Below are positions 26,576 to 34,948 of a stretch of 64,000 nucleotides of DNA, one piece after another (the stretch's first letter is position 1; every line of letters starts with the position of its first letter). The notes beneath the pieces were generated by a model. That model did not search any database. It had not been told where the DNA came from and worked only from the letters and a program-made list of their open reading frames with translations. The stretch comes from Pseudoalteromonas sp. T1lg48 (GTDB taxonomy: Bacteria > Pseudomonadota > Gammaproteobacteria > Enterobacterales > Alteromonadaceae). Position numbers and translations under genes: made by a program. The stretch spans positions 248,001-312,000 of the forward strand of contig NZ_PQCC01000018.1 of assembly GCF_002964785.1 (NCBI RefSeq). The letters run 5' to 3'.

Positions 26576-27349
26576 ATGGATTTAAATAATAAAACCATAG
26601 TTGTCACCGGTGGTGCCCAGGGCTTGGGTCTCGCCATGGCGCAAATGGCTGCCGAGCAAGGCGCCCAGTTGGCCCTGATCGATATGGACAGTGCTCTGTT
26701 GGATGAAGCCGTGACGCATTTACGTCAGGCCAGTACCAATACGGATGCAAAAATTAAAGCCTATGTAGCCAACGTCAGTGTTGAGCAGGAAGTGGAAGCA
26801 ACTTTTGCCGCTATCGCTCAAGACTTTGGTGCCATTCATGGCCTTATCAATAACGCCGGTATTCTGCGCGACGGTCTCTTTATCAAGGCCAAAGAAGGCA
26901 AGGTGGTTGATAAGATGTCACTGGCGCAATTCCAGTCTGTTATTGACGTTAACCTCACCGGTGTTTTCCTATGTGGCCGTGAAGCAGCGGTACACATGGT
27001 TGAAAGCGGTGAGGGCGGCGTTATCATCAACATGAGTAGTGTGGCACGTGCCGGTAACATGGGTCAGACCAACTACTCGGCGGCTAAATCCGGCGTGGTT
27101 GCCATGACGACCAGCTGGGCTAAAGAGCTGGGTCGTTTTGGTATTCGCGTGGGCGCCATTGCCCCAGGTGTTATTCGTACCAAGATGACGGATGCCATGA
27201 AGCCAGAAGCCAAAGAGCGCCTGGTGAAGATGAAGCCGGTGGGTCGCCTTGGTGAAGCCGAGGAAATCGCACATACTGCCAAGTATATCTTCGAAAACGA
27301 TTTCTTCACCGGGCGTGTGGTTGAAATCGACGGTGGTATTCGTTTGTAA
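26576..27349 (+). CDS. Short-chain dehydrogenase/reductase (candidate 2-methyl-3-hydroxybutyryl-CoA dehydrogenase)
   Basis: 257 residues. SDR cofactor motif TGGAQGLGLA (about 11-20), NNAG in the fourth strand, catalytic Ser in INMSSVARAG and Tyr-x-x-x-Lys in NYSAAKSG. The last gene of the branched-chain operon, two bases after mmsB. The pathway still lacks the isoleucine-branch 3-hydroxyacyl-CoA dehydrogenase, so that role is inferred. By sequence alone it could be a FabG-like 3-oxoacyl reductase. Confidence 0.85.
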   Translation: MDLNNKTIVVTGGAQGLGLAMAQMAAEQGAQLALIDMDSALLDEAVTHLRQASTNTDAKIKAYVANVSVEQEVEATFAAIAQDFGAIHGLINNAGILRDGLFIKAKEGKVVDKMSLAQFQSVIDVNLTGVFLCGREAAVHMVESGEGGVIINMSSVARAGNMGQTNYSAAKSGVVAMTTSWAKELGRFGIRVGAIAPGVIRTKMTDAMKPEAKERLVKMKPVGRLGEAEEIAHTAKYIFENDFFTGRVVEIDGGIRL

Positions 27350-27369
27350 GACGTATATTCGACGTAAAA

Positions 27370-27396
27370 AAGGCGGTCAATGACCGCCTTTTTTGT
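27370..27396. terminator. Terminator after the valine/isoleucine operon
   Basis: AAGGCGGTCA (27370-27379) pairs with TGACCGCCTT (27381-27390) and a T-run follows. The mirror A-run also permits use by the convergent gene. Confidence 0.8.
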
Positions 27397-27412
27397 GTTT
27401 GCTTTCTATTCG

Positions 27413-29152
27413 TTAGTTTTTACGAATATGCGAGCTAGAACTTAGCTGTATACCATGACCATTGATGTCTGTGGTCATTGAACCGGAAATATTTTGCTCG
27501 GCCAGAGCTTTTAATTCCGGCGGCAGCTCTTGTCCGCTCGCTTCATTGGCGGCGACAACTATTTCCATTAATGGCGCGAGATTAACCGTCATACCAAGCA
27601 GACCATTGGCTTCAAGCGCTTGATTTTGCAAGGCGCTGGCTTGCTGCTCGGCTTGCTCACCGGTATAGAAGGTAATGTGGTTACCTTTGACCGCTAACTT
27701 CATGTCCAAGTCGTGTTCCATGCCCATTTCCAGTAGCTCGTTCACTGAAACGGCACTGCCATCGCTTGGAATTGTTACTTGGGCAAGCTCTGGTACCAGT
27801 GATTTGGCGGTATTGATCAGTGTCATAGGATCATCGGCACTGAGCGTTACCAGGCCGCTAAACTCTTTGATATCAGGCGCATGTGGGTTGGTTAAATCCA
27901 GCTCTAAATCGTTTATGGTGACGCTGACACCCTTAACGCCGTAAAACATACCTGTCGCCATGGCGATGGCCATGGGATTGGCTCCCTGAGCCTGCTCTTG
28001 AGCCATTAATAACGGCTCACATTCGAACTCGGCTTGGGTGAAGGAGCTCCATAAGGTGTTGGTTAGCGAGCCCACCTTTGAGACGTCAATGCCATAACCC
28101 AGGCTCAAAATGGCCGCATCGGCTTGGGTAACATGTTGTGGAATAAAACCGCGCAGGGTTGCCAGGGCGCCAAGCAGGTCGTTATCACTGCTTTCGAAAA
28201 TAACATCGGCGTCAAAATTAGCATAGCTGCTGGTGACTTCTAAATCCGATGTGCCCCACACCACGGCCGGGAATTTAGTAGCGATGGCGGGTAGATCTTT
28301 TTTACAGCCCGGGGTGCGCAGTGCGTCTAACGCATCTTCCTTTCCTGCTTTGGCTATAAAGGTGTCGATCATGGTACCCAGGCGTGAAGGTTTTTCGGCA
28401 ACCAGAGCCGAAACCAACGCCTTATTATCGATAAAATTGACCGAGCTGCCGTCCCAGTCGTATTTGTCAGCGTAGGCTTGTAAGCGACCGGTGCTAGCCA
28501 ATGAATTCGCGGGCTTTTCGGTGGCCAAGGCAAGGGCAAGATCGTCGTCGCTGCCAAACATGTCGCTGCTTAAGGTCAGGGTTAACCACTGTCCTTGCAC
28601 GCTGGTGATGAGTTCAAGAGACTGGCCTTGCTGTGCTTCAAGGATAAAGCGGGTATAGGCGGTATTAGCCAAGGTGTGCTCTTGATAATTCAGGCCCGCT
28701 TTATCGGCCGCTTCCTTAAGTGTACCAATAAAGGTTTGTGGCTCGGCCAGCTCGATACGAGCAACCGGCATAAGGCCAACCGCATAGGTCAGGTAACGCA
28801 GTTCGCTGCCAAAACCCCAAATCTTATCTGCACTTTGACTTGCCATGGCCTGCTCATATTTACTCACCAGCTCGGCAATGAATACCGCCGTTGCGTCGCC
28901 TTCTTGTCTCAATGCCTCGGTGATTTCACTGAACTGACCGCGTTGCTCATCGCTCAGCACAGTCGCGGGTAATAACTTGGCATATTGTTCATAGGGGAAG
29001 GGGGTAAGCTGAGACGCGAAAAACACCGTGTCTGCTGGCACATAGTCCAATTCGGCGAGGTTAATTGCGGCACTGGTTTGATTAGTTTGCTGGTAATACA
29101 CACCAACACCAAGGGCAGCAACAACCGCCGCGCCAACGAGGACTTTCTTCAT
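27413..29152 (-). CDS. Exported protein of unknown function (DUF3352-like)
   Basis: 579 residues from the ATG at 29152, with GGAG upstream; the frame reaches 29191 without support. The N-terminus (KKVLVGAAVVAALGVGVYY) is a signal peptide or single anchor, followed by a large extracytoplasmic domain. The opening LDYVPADTVFFASQL is like that of DUF3352-type proteins in marine gammaproteobacteria, but I cannot assign a function. Two similar halves are suggested by repeated phrases about threshold-like beta segments, which is weak. Single gene, divergent from the kinase gene upstream. Confidence 0.7.
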   Translation of the reverse strand: MKKVLVGAAVVAALGVGVYYQQTNQTSAAINLAELDYVPADTVFFASQLTPFPYEQYAKLLPATVLSDEQRGQFSEITEALRQEGDATAVFIAELVSKYEQAMASQSADKIWGFGSELRYLTYAVGLMPVARIELAEPQTFIGTLKEAADKAGLNYQEHTLANTAYTRFILEAQQGQSLELITSVQGQWLTLTLSSDMFGSDDDLALALATEKPANSLASTGRLQAYADKYDWDGSSVNFIDNKALVSALVAEKPSRLGTMIDTFIAKAGKEDALDALRTPGCKKDLPAIATKFPAVVWGTSDLEVTSSYANFDADVIFESSDNDLLGALATLRGFIPQHVTQADAAILSLGYGIDVSKVGSLTNTLWSSFTQAEFECEPLLMAQEQAQGANPMAIAMATGMFYGVKGVSVTINDLELDLTNPHAPDIKEFSGLVTLSADDPMTLINTAKSLVPELAQVTIPSDGSAVSVNELLEMGMEHDLDMKLAVKGNHITFYTGEQAEQQASALQNQALEANGLLGMTVNLAPLMEIVVAANEASGQELPPELKALAEQNISGSMTTDINGHGIQLSSSSHIRKN

Positions 29153-29322
29153 GAGAACTCCATTTCTATTTATAAGTGTAATTGTGAGCAAAAAGCATAC
29201 TGTATTGAACCTGCCTTAACAAGCGCACGGGCTGGGTGAATTTGTTTCCGGTTATTTCGAATGGCGGAAAAAAAGCGTAAACTGAGCAGATAGTTAGCAT
29301 TTATTCAAACACCGAGGTAACG

Positions 29323-31140
29323 GTGGCGCAGCGGCCGATCACGAACTTCTACATCAATGAAGAGCAGTCTATTTATCTGCTTTCACACCGTGATGCAAAA
29401 AAACACAAGCAATGGCTTAACATCTGTATTAAGCAATTGACTATGCTTGGCTACCAGGAGGTTGAATTGATTGGCTCCGGTGCTTACGGTTTTGTGTTTG
29501 CCGGTGTGGACGACAAAGCGCAGCAGTGGGTGTTTAAGTTCTCCCGTATTACTCTGGCGCAATCGGTCCGCGATCGCCTCGAAGACGAAGCCTATATGCT
29601 GTCGCGTTTCAATCATCCGATGATCCCTAAATTTTATGCCTTTGAGCGTATTAAAAAACAGGGGATCTTGATGATGGCCCGGTCTTTAGGGCACGATCTA
29701 GAGCATTTTTCCCTGCGCTTGGGGAAAATATCCGCGAAACAACTGCTTGCCTTGGCACTGCAATTACATCAGTTGTTATTGGTGTTGCGTAACCACCGCA
29801 ATGGCATTACCCCAACTCCCGTTGTCCATGGCGATATTAAACCCTCTAATTTGGTATGGGATCCGCGCACCGGCGCCTTGTCTTTGGTCGATTGGGGTAG
29901 CTCAGTGTATGCCCAACTCGATGCCCAGGGTCATCCCGTGGGCGCCAATGTCATGGATTTAATGTCTGCGGACATTACCAATACCAACGCTCGTATGGGG
30001 GATGTGTATTTTATCGGTGACGAGCAGATGTCCGGCGCTAAGTCGTCGCCGCGTTTTGATGAGCAGGGCGTCGCCTCGACCTTGTATGCGTTGGCGTCGG
30101 CTCAGTCCTGCCGGTTTGGTGCCCAGGTTATTCCCGCCAGCTCCCTGGGGCTGCCTATGGAATTCGCCAGGGTAATAGACGCAATGCTTAGTAAGGATAA
30201 GGCTACACGGGACAGTGCCGGCGATTATTTTATGCGTAATATGCCAGCTATGGCTCGCGCTTTTGTGCCTGTGCAGCAGCGCGTACCGTCTAAGTCGCTG
30301 ATCCCGTTTTGGAGCTCGGTGGCCGATATCTTGCCCGACACAGTAGTATATAGCTCGCGTAAACAGTTTCTACGCCAGGCCGACGCTGATAAGCGTTTAA
30401 GCGATGTTAACGACGCCCAGTTAGAGCGTTATTATCGGGAGTTTTTGTTCGACACCGGCGACACGGAAAAAGCGTTTCTTGCCGCCATTAGCCGTCTGGC
30501 AAAATACCCTGTGGTGGGCGGCCTCAGTTTTCACTGGAAAAAGGATAACCTGTTTGTCGAATCAAGCCTGATACTCTACGACGAATCAATGCAACTGGCG
30601 TTTCAGGATGCGGTCGACAACACGGTGAAGCTGGCCCAAGGCATTGAACAGAAGGGCTTGTTTAAGTGTTGTTTGTTCGACGCCAGACAAACCATTCAGC
30701 TTGAGCGAGACGACACCGGCGCTTTTGTGTTTGAGCAGTTACCCGAGCTCAGCTATGACGTCATAGATATACCCTCCACGGAGATGCTGAGGCCACATTC
30801 TTACTTTGAGGACGGAAAAGATCCGGACGAGCAGTTACAACTGCCGAAAAAGATTATTCAATGTGTTTTCGAGCTCAATAAAATTCATCACACCGGCTGC
30901 ATCATTTTCGAGTCTTTGCCACAACGTCTGAAAGTTCACCACTATTATCGTCTGCTTGATGCCAGCCAGGAAGCACGTTTTGTGCAACTTCTCAATGAAA
31001 TTATGCAGTATGCCATGAGCATAGACGGGGTTGGGGTGGCGGGTTTTATGAAGCTGCCGTATAAGAATACAAGGGAGTTTTCACTGTGCGCAAAACAGCC
31101 GGATTATTTTTTATCAAAGAACCCAAAAAAACATAGTTGA
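29323..31140 (+). CDS. Eukaryotic-like Ser/Thr protein kinase with uncharacterised C-terminal domain
   Basis: 605 residues from a GTG at 29323 with GAGGTAA upstream. The kinase domain spans about residues 45-310: glycine loop GSGAYG (51-56), Lys72 in VFKF, catalytic loop HGDIKPSN (Asp171) and metal-binding DWG (190-192) in place of DFG. All key residues are present, so it should be active. After about residue 330 comes a 270-residue soluble region not recognised, with no membrane helix and no sensor repeats. No phosphatase, FHA or secretion genes are adjacent. The role is unknown. Confidence 0.85.
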   Translation: MAQRPITNFYINEEQSIYLLSHRDAKKHKQWLNICIKQLTMLGYQEVELIGSGAYGFVFAGVDDKAQQWVFKFSRITLAQSVRDRLEDEAYMLSRFNHPMIPKFYAFERIKKQGILMMARSLGHDLEHFSLRLGKISAKQLLALALQLHQLLLVLRNHRNGITPTPVVHGDIKPSNLVWDPRTGALSLVDWGSSVYAQLDAQGHPVGANVMDLMSADITNTNARMGDVYFIGDEQMSGAKSSPRFDEQGVASTLYALASAQSCRFGAQVIPASSLGLPMEFARVIDAMLSKDKATRDSAGDYFMRNMPAMARAFVPVQQRVPSKSLIPFWSSVADILPDTVVYSSRKQFLRQADADKRLSDVNDAQLERYYREFLFDTGDTEKAFLAAISRLAKYPVVGGLSFHWKKDNLFVESSLILYDESMQLAFQDAVDNTVKLAQGIEQKGLFKCCLFDARQTIQLERDDTGAFVFEQLPELSYDVIDIPSTEMLRPHSYFEDGKDPDEQLQLPKKIIQCVFELNKIHHTGCIIFESLPQRLKVHHYYRLLDASQEARFVQLLNEIMQYAMSIDGVGVAGFMKLPYKNTREFSLCAKQPDYFLSKNPKKHS

Positions 31141-31611
31141 TGCAAAAATTAACATAAGATCGCGGTTCGCAAACGCAATGTTGTGAAGATCTGCGCCACT
31201 TTTGTTTTCTACAAAAAGCATGCACATATTATATCTAGCCACGCCAAAAAATAAGACTTGAAAACTGTCTCAATAGACGGCAGATTGACCTTAGGGACAA
31301 CGGAACTTATTAGTCACTTTCGTTGTCAGTAGTTGTAAGTATCGTCCGTTTTGCGCAAGAAGATATTACCGTCAATTACACGGATTTTAGCGCTGCAGAC
31401 GATACCGTTATTACGGAGTCCATGTAATCGGTCGAAGAAACAGAGGTACGGCCACTTATTTTTTCGCAGTCAACAACTGTTCATCGCGCCTAAATAACCT
31501 GCTGTGGTTTTAAGTATGGCCAACAAAAATGACAGTTCTATTAATTATCCATTACTTGTAGATGATAAAAACACTACAAATGACGAAACTACAATGGTGA
31601 GGACTTTACCT
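31141..31611. other. Long leader region upstream of rmf
   Basis: About 470 bases without a supported gene. A candidate promoter is TTGACC (31285-31290), 17 bases, TATTAG (31308-31313). A 7-base inverted repeat GACAACG/CGTTGTC (31296-31302, 31321-31327) overlaps it. The rmf frame is open upstream to GTG 31504 and ATG 31516, but lacks a ribosome-binding sequence there. Confidence 0.35.
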
Positions 31612-31782
31612 ATGAAGAGACAAAAACGTGATCGTCTAGAACGCGCCCATTCTCAAGGTTATAAAGCAGGCATGGCAGGCCGCTCAAAAGAAAACTGCCC
31701 CTACCAACAGCTCGACCCGCGATCACAATGGCTTGGCGGGTGGCGAGAGGCCATCGAAGAACGAGCCCAATTTAAAGTCTAA
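31612..31782 (+). CDS. rmf: Ribosome modulation factor
   Basis: 56 residues, the family's normal length, starting MKRQKRDRLERAHSQGYKAG and ending GGWREAIEERAQFKV. It binds the 30S subunit in stationary phase and drives dimerisation into inactive 100S ribosomes. GAGGA lies upstream of the ATG at 31612. An in-frame 36-codon extension reaches 31504 but does not resemble the family, so the shorter start is chosen. It is basic and lies alone between strong flanking signals. Confidence 0.94.
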   Translation: MKRQKRDRLERAHSQGYKAGMAGRSKENCPYQQLDPRSQWLGGWREAIEERAQFKV

Positions 31783-31792
31783 ATTCAAAATA

Positions 31793-31822
31793 AAAACGCC
31801 GCTATTTAGCGGCGTTTTTACG
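31793..31822. terminator. Bidirectional terminator between rmf and fabA
   Basis: AAAACGCCGC (31793-31802) and GCGGCGTTTT (31809-31818) form a stem around a 6-base loop, with U-rich tails in both directions for the convergent genes. Confidence 0.82.
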
Positions 31823-31838
31823 TATTTAGTGCTGGCGC

Positions 31839-32354
31839 TTAAAACGCGCTGGTATCTTGGAAAAGACCTACTTTTAAATCTTTCGCTTCATAGATAACAC
31901 GACCATCTACCTCTACGGTACCATCAGCCATGCCCATGAATAATTTACGCTTGATAACACGTTTCATATCGATGCGGTAGGTTACTTTTTTAGCGGTAGG
32001 CAAGATCTGACCGGTAAATTTAACTTCGCCCACACCCAGGGCGCGACCAAGACCTGGTCCACCAGACCAACCTAAGAAAAAGCCGACGATTTGCCACATT
32101 GCATCTAGGCCAAGACAACCAGGCATTACCGGATCACCTTTAAAGTGACAGTCAAAGAACCACAGCGACGGGTCAATATCCAGCTCGGCAATGATTTGGC
32201 CTTTACCGTGCTCACCACCATCTTCAGTAATAGAGACGATGCGATCCATCATTAACATATTGTCGCTAGGAAGACGGCAATTGTTCTCACCGAACATTTT
32301 GCCTTCACCACACAACACCAAGTCTTCTTTCGAGTAGCTATTCTTACGTTCCAT
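31839..32354 (-). CDS. fabA: 3-hydroxydecanoyl-ACP dehydratase/isomerase
   Basis: 171 residues, the FabA standard length. It introduces the cis double bond of unsaturated fatty acids at the C10 stage. Catalytic His is in [13 protein letters not shown] and the Asp in [22 protein letters not shown] and the C-terminal [11 protein letters not shown] also fit. FabR-type operator upstream (32387-32410). FabB is not in the window. Confidence 0.97.
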   Translation of the reverse strand: MERKNSYSKEDLVLCGEGKMFGENNCRLPSDNMLMMDRIVSITEDGGEHGKGQIIAELDIDPSLWFFDCHFKGDPVMPGCLGLDAMWQIVGFFLGWSGGPGLGRALGVGEVKFTGQILPTAKKVTYRIDMKRVIKRKLFMGMADGTVEVDGRVIYEAKDLKVGLFQDTSAF

Positions 32355-32386
32355 AACACACTTATTGTTTGAAAATTTGCAGCTAC

Positions 32387-32410
32387 TTTAGCGTACACCT
32401 GTACGCTAAA
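32387..32410. promoter_or_regulatory. FabR-type operator upstream of fabA
   Basis: A perfect palindrome: TTTAGCGTACA (32387-32397), two bases, TGTACGCTAAA (32400-32410). The core AGCGTACA-N2-TGTACGCT matches the known FabR box form of enterobacteria and relatives. It lies 33-56 bases before the fabA start, where it can block transcription. Confidence 0.75.
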
Positions 32411-32591
32411 CAACTCTGAGCAGTCATTTAATGACTTAGTTTTACGCGTTTTTTATGTAATTTATGTGAACTTGAAGTTGTGTCACTGTTAAAGGGCCGG
32501 AAATTACCAATAAATCCGCAAAAGGGCAGCAATTTAACCCTTTCCTCTGTATAATTTGGACAAAATTCTCAATTGCTTTTTAGGCTAGCCT

Positions 32592-33449
32592 ATGACTTTG
32601 TTTGTCAACGATCTTACCGTTATCGATTTTTCATATTTTTGTCCCGACCGAGGACCGGTAGGAGAAAGTTGGATTGTTGATTTAACCCTGGATGGAGATT
32701 TGAATGATGAATCCATGGTGCTTGATTTTGGCTTGGTAAAAAAGCAGATAAAACGCATTATCGATGACAGTGTCGACCACACCTTGGCAGTGCCGATGCA
32801 GGCGGATCTGAGCCTGGTAGAGCGTGATGAGCTCGTTATTCTCGACGCCCGTTTTGGCGCCAATCATCATTTGGCAATGAGTGCGCCATTGCAGGCGGTG
32901 AGTAAAATTGACGCGCCACGCATTGATGAGCAGGCGCTAACAGCGCATCTGATTACCTTGATCACTCCCCAGTTGCCGGCCAATGTTACCGGTATGGGCC
33001 TACATTTGCGGCCCGAGCCAAGTAGCAGCTTCTACTATCACTATTCTCACGGCCTTAAAAAGCACGATGGTAACTGCCAGCGCATTATCCATGGTCATCG
33101 CAGCACCTTGGGTATTGAGCTTGATGGCATGGCGATGCCGCGCTTACAAAAAGAATGGGCCGACCGTTGGCAAGACATTTACCTACTTAGCGCAGAAGAT
33201 AAAGTGGATGCGACGCAACTGCAGCATATCCAGGCCCAGGAAGGTGACCTTTGCAGCCGTTATCGTTCAACTCAGGGTGAATTTGAGCTTGCCATCAGTG
33301 CTGAGTGCGTTGAAATACTTCCTTGCGATACCACGGTTGAATGTATCGCCGATTTTATGGCTCAAGAATTAAAACAACAACACCCCGACAAGCAGGTTAA
33401 GGTGACAGCATATGAAGGGGTAGGGAAAGGATCCATTAGTTATGCTTAA
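32592..33449 (+). CDS. Tandem 6-carboxytetrahydropterin synthase-like (QueD family) protein
   Basis: 285 residues, twice the usual QueD length of about 120. The first copy (about 1-135) keeps the LDFGLVKK and DHTLAVP segments but has RGPVGESW where the zinc-binding HGH should be. The second copy (about 145-285) has FYYHYSHGL, Cys-x-x-x-IHGH, a TTVE segment and an ending VTAYEGVGKGS, but lacks a clear LDF/DH segment. The family makes queuosine or pterin precursors. Activity may rest on both halves together or be lost. No other queuosine genes are adjacent. Its end overlaps the M23 gene by 8 bases. Confidence 0.8.
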   Translation: MTLFVNDLTVIDFSYFCPDRGPVGESWIVDLTLDGDLNDESMVLDFGLVKKQIKRIIDDSVDHTLAVPMQADLSLVERDELVILDARFGANHHLAMSAPLQAVSKIDAPRIDEQALTAHLITLITPQLPANVTGMGLHLRPEPSSSFYYHYSHGLKKHDGNCQRIIHGHRSTLGIELDGMAMPRLQKEWADRWQDIYLLSAEDKVDATQLQHIQAQEGDLCSRYRSTQGEFELAISAECVEILPCDTTVECIADFMAQELKQQHPDKQVKVTAYEGVGKGSISYA

Positions 33450-34302
33450 ACGTTTCATTTGCTCGAGTTTAATTGCTCTTGCATGTATTGGTAGTCCGGT
33501 CGTCTCCGCTAAAGGGGCAAACTTACCAGCGCCTTTGGTTAAGGGGTCGCTTACGCAAGGAGCCATGCTGATTGGGCAACTCCCTGATGCGCAAAAGGTC
33601 GTGTTTGCCGATCGCGAACTAAAACGTAATGCAGAAGGCTACTTTGTGTTTGGTATTGGCCGCGATGCCGAGCCGCAGCAGCAGCTTAAGTGGCTTGATC
33701 AGCAAGGCAATTGGCAGTATCTGGATTTTACCGTAACCCAGCGTGAATACGATATCGATCGTATCGAAGGGGTTGAGAAGAAATATGTGGCGCCACCCCA
33801 GGAGGTGCTGGAGCGTATTCGCAGTGAAGCCGCCATGGTTCGCCAGGCCCGTGCCAATGAATCGGAATTAACCGACTTTATGGCAACCGTTTATCGCCCG
33901 GCACAAGGGCGAATCTCCGGGGTCTATGGCAGTCAACGTTACTTTAACGGCACGCCTAAGCGCCCCCATTTTGGTTTGGACATTGCTAACAAGACCGGCA
34001 CGCCCATCTATGCACCGCTGCCTGGACGAGTGGTGTTTGCACACTCGGACCTTTATTACTCCGGCGGCACAGTGATCATCGACCACGGTCATGGTATCAG
34101 TTCAACCTATATCCACATGCACAAGGTGCTTGTTGACGAAGGTGAAATTATTGAAACAGGCGAGCGCATCGGCCAAATTGGTGCCACAGGGCGGGTTACA
34201 GGCCCGCATTTAGACTGGCGTTTTAACTGGTTTAACACCCGGTTAGACCCTCAACTTATGATGATAGATACTCTAGCGAGCGAAGCTAACACGAATGACT
34301 AA
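33442..34302 (+). CDS. M23-family metallopeptidase (LytM type), exported
   Basis: 286 residues. A signal peptide (LIALACIGSPVVSAKG) is followed by an N-terminal beta-rich region (about 30-140) and the M23 domain (about 150-260): HFGLD supplies the His and Asp zinc ligands, YIHMHK the HxH, and TGPHLDWRF the third histidine. All ligands are present, so it is probably an active peptidoglycan endopeptidase. Overlaps its neighbours at both ends by 8 bases, indicating co-translation. Confidence 0.92.
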   Translation: MLKRFICSSLIALACIGSPVVSAKGANLPAPLVKGSLTQGAMLIGQLPDAQKVVFADRELKRNAEGYFVFGIGRDAEPQQQLKWLDQQGNWQYLDFTVTQREYDIDRIEGVEKKYVAPPQEVLERIRSEAAMVRQARANESELTDFMATVYRPAQGRISGVYGSQRYFNGTPKRPHFGLDIANKTGTPIYAPLPGRVVFAHSDLYYSGGTVIIDHGHGISSTYIHMHKVLVDEGEIIETGERIGQIGATGRVTGPHLDWRFNWFNTRLDPQLMMIDTLASEANTND

Positions 34303-34732
34303 TACCATAGATAAAGAAGCAATTGTTGCACAGCGTATTCACGACTCAATCACCCATGTAACTAAAACCGTGTTTCCTGGGCGAACCAACCACCATAACA
34401 CCTTGTTCGGTGGCGATGCCCTGGCGTGGATGGATGAGGTTGCCTTTATTGCTGCGACCCGTTTTTGTCGCAAGCCCTTAGTAACCATTTCTTCAGACCG
34501 TGTCGACTTTAAAGAGGCAATTCCTGCGGGTACCTTTGCCGAATTGGTATCTAAGGTAGTGCACGTGGGTAATACCAGCTTAAAGGTGGACGTGGAAATC
34601 TTCCTCGAGACCATGCACAAAGACAACAAGCACCTAGCAATTCGCGGTAGCTTTACCTTTGTCGCCGTTGATGAAAATCATCGTCCGACGCCGGTGGTGT
34701 GCGAGCGAATGCTCAACGGATTTAGCGATTAA
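34295..34732 (+). CDS. Acyl-CoA thioesterase (hotdog fold, YciA/ACOT-like)
   Basis: 145 residues. Hotdog thioesterase features: FPGRTNHHNTLFGGDALAWMDEVAFIAA, with the conserved Asn and Gly-Gly-Asp around the central helix, and ISSDRVDFKEAIPAG. Hydrolyses acyl-CoA to free acid and CoA, usually with broad specificity. The start overlaps the upstream M23 gene, so it is cotranscribed with the QueD-like and M23 genes, although no functional link is obvious. Ends at a terminator. Confidence 0.9.
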   Translation: MTNTIDKEAIVAQRIHDSITHVTKTVFPGRTNHHNTLFGGDALAWMDEVAFIAATRFCRKPLVTISSDRVDFKEAIPAGTFAELVSKVVHVGNTSLKVDVEIFLETMHKDNKHLAIRGSFTFVAVDENHRPTPVVCERMLNGFSD

Positions 34733-34739
34733 ATAGATT

Positions 34740-34762
34740 GGGGGCTTAGGCTCCCTTTTTTA
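34740..34762 (+). terminator. Terminator after the thioesterase gene
   Basis: GGGGGC pairs with GCTCCC around UUAG (34740-34755) with one G:U pair, followed by a run of T. Confidence 0.7.
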
Positions 34763-34948
34763 TACCCCACCTAAATTGAACACATCATACCTAAATTAGG
34801 CTGATATGAAACCTTAGCATCGGCAACTAATTTCTAAAAATGCGGTGTACAAGCGACTATCGTCTCTTTGTATGACCGGGTTACTAGATAGCTTGTTCGG
34901 TATAAAAAGAGCCGCAATACTGCGCCTTTTTCGGGTTGCTAAGTGTGT

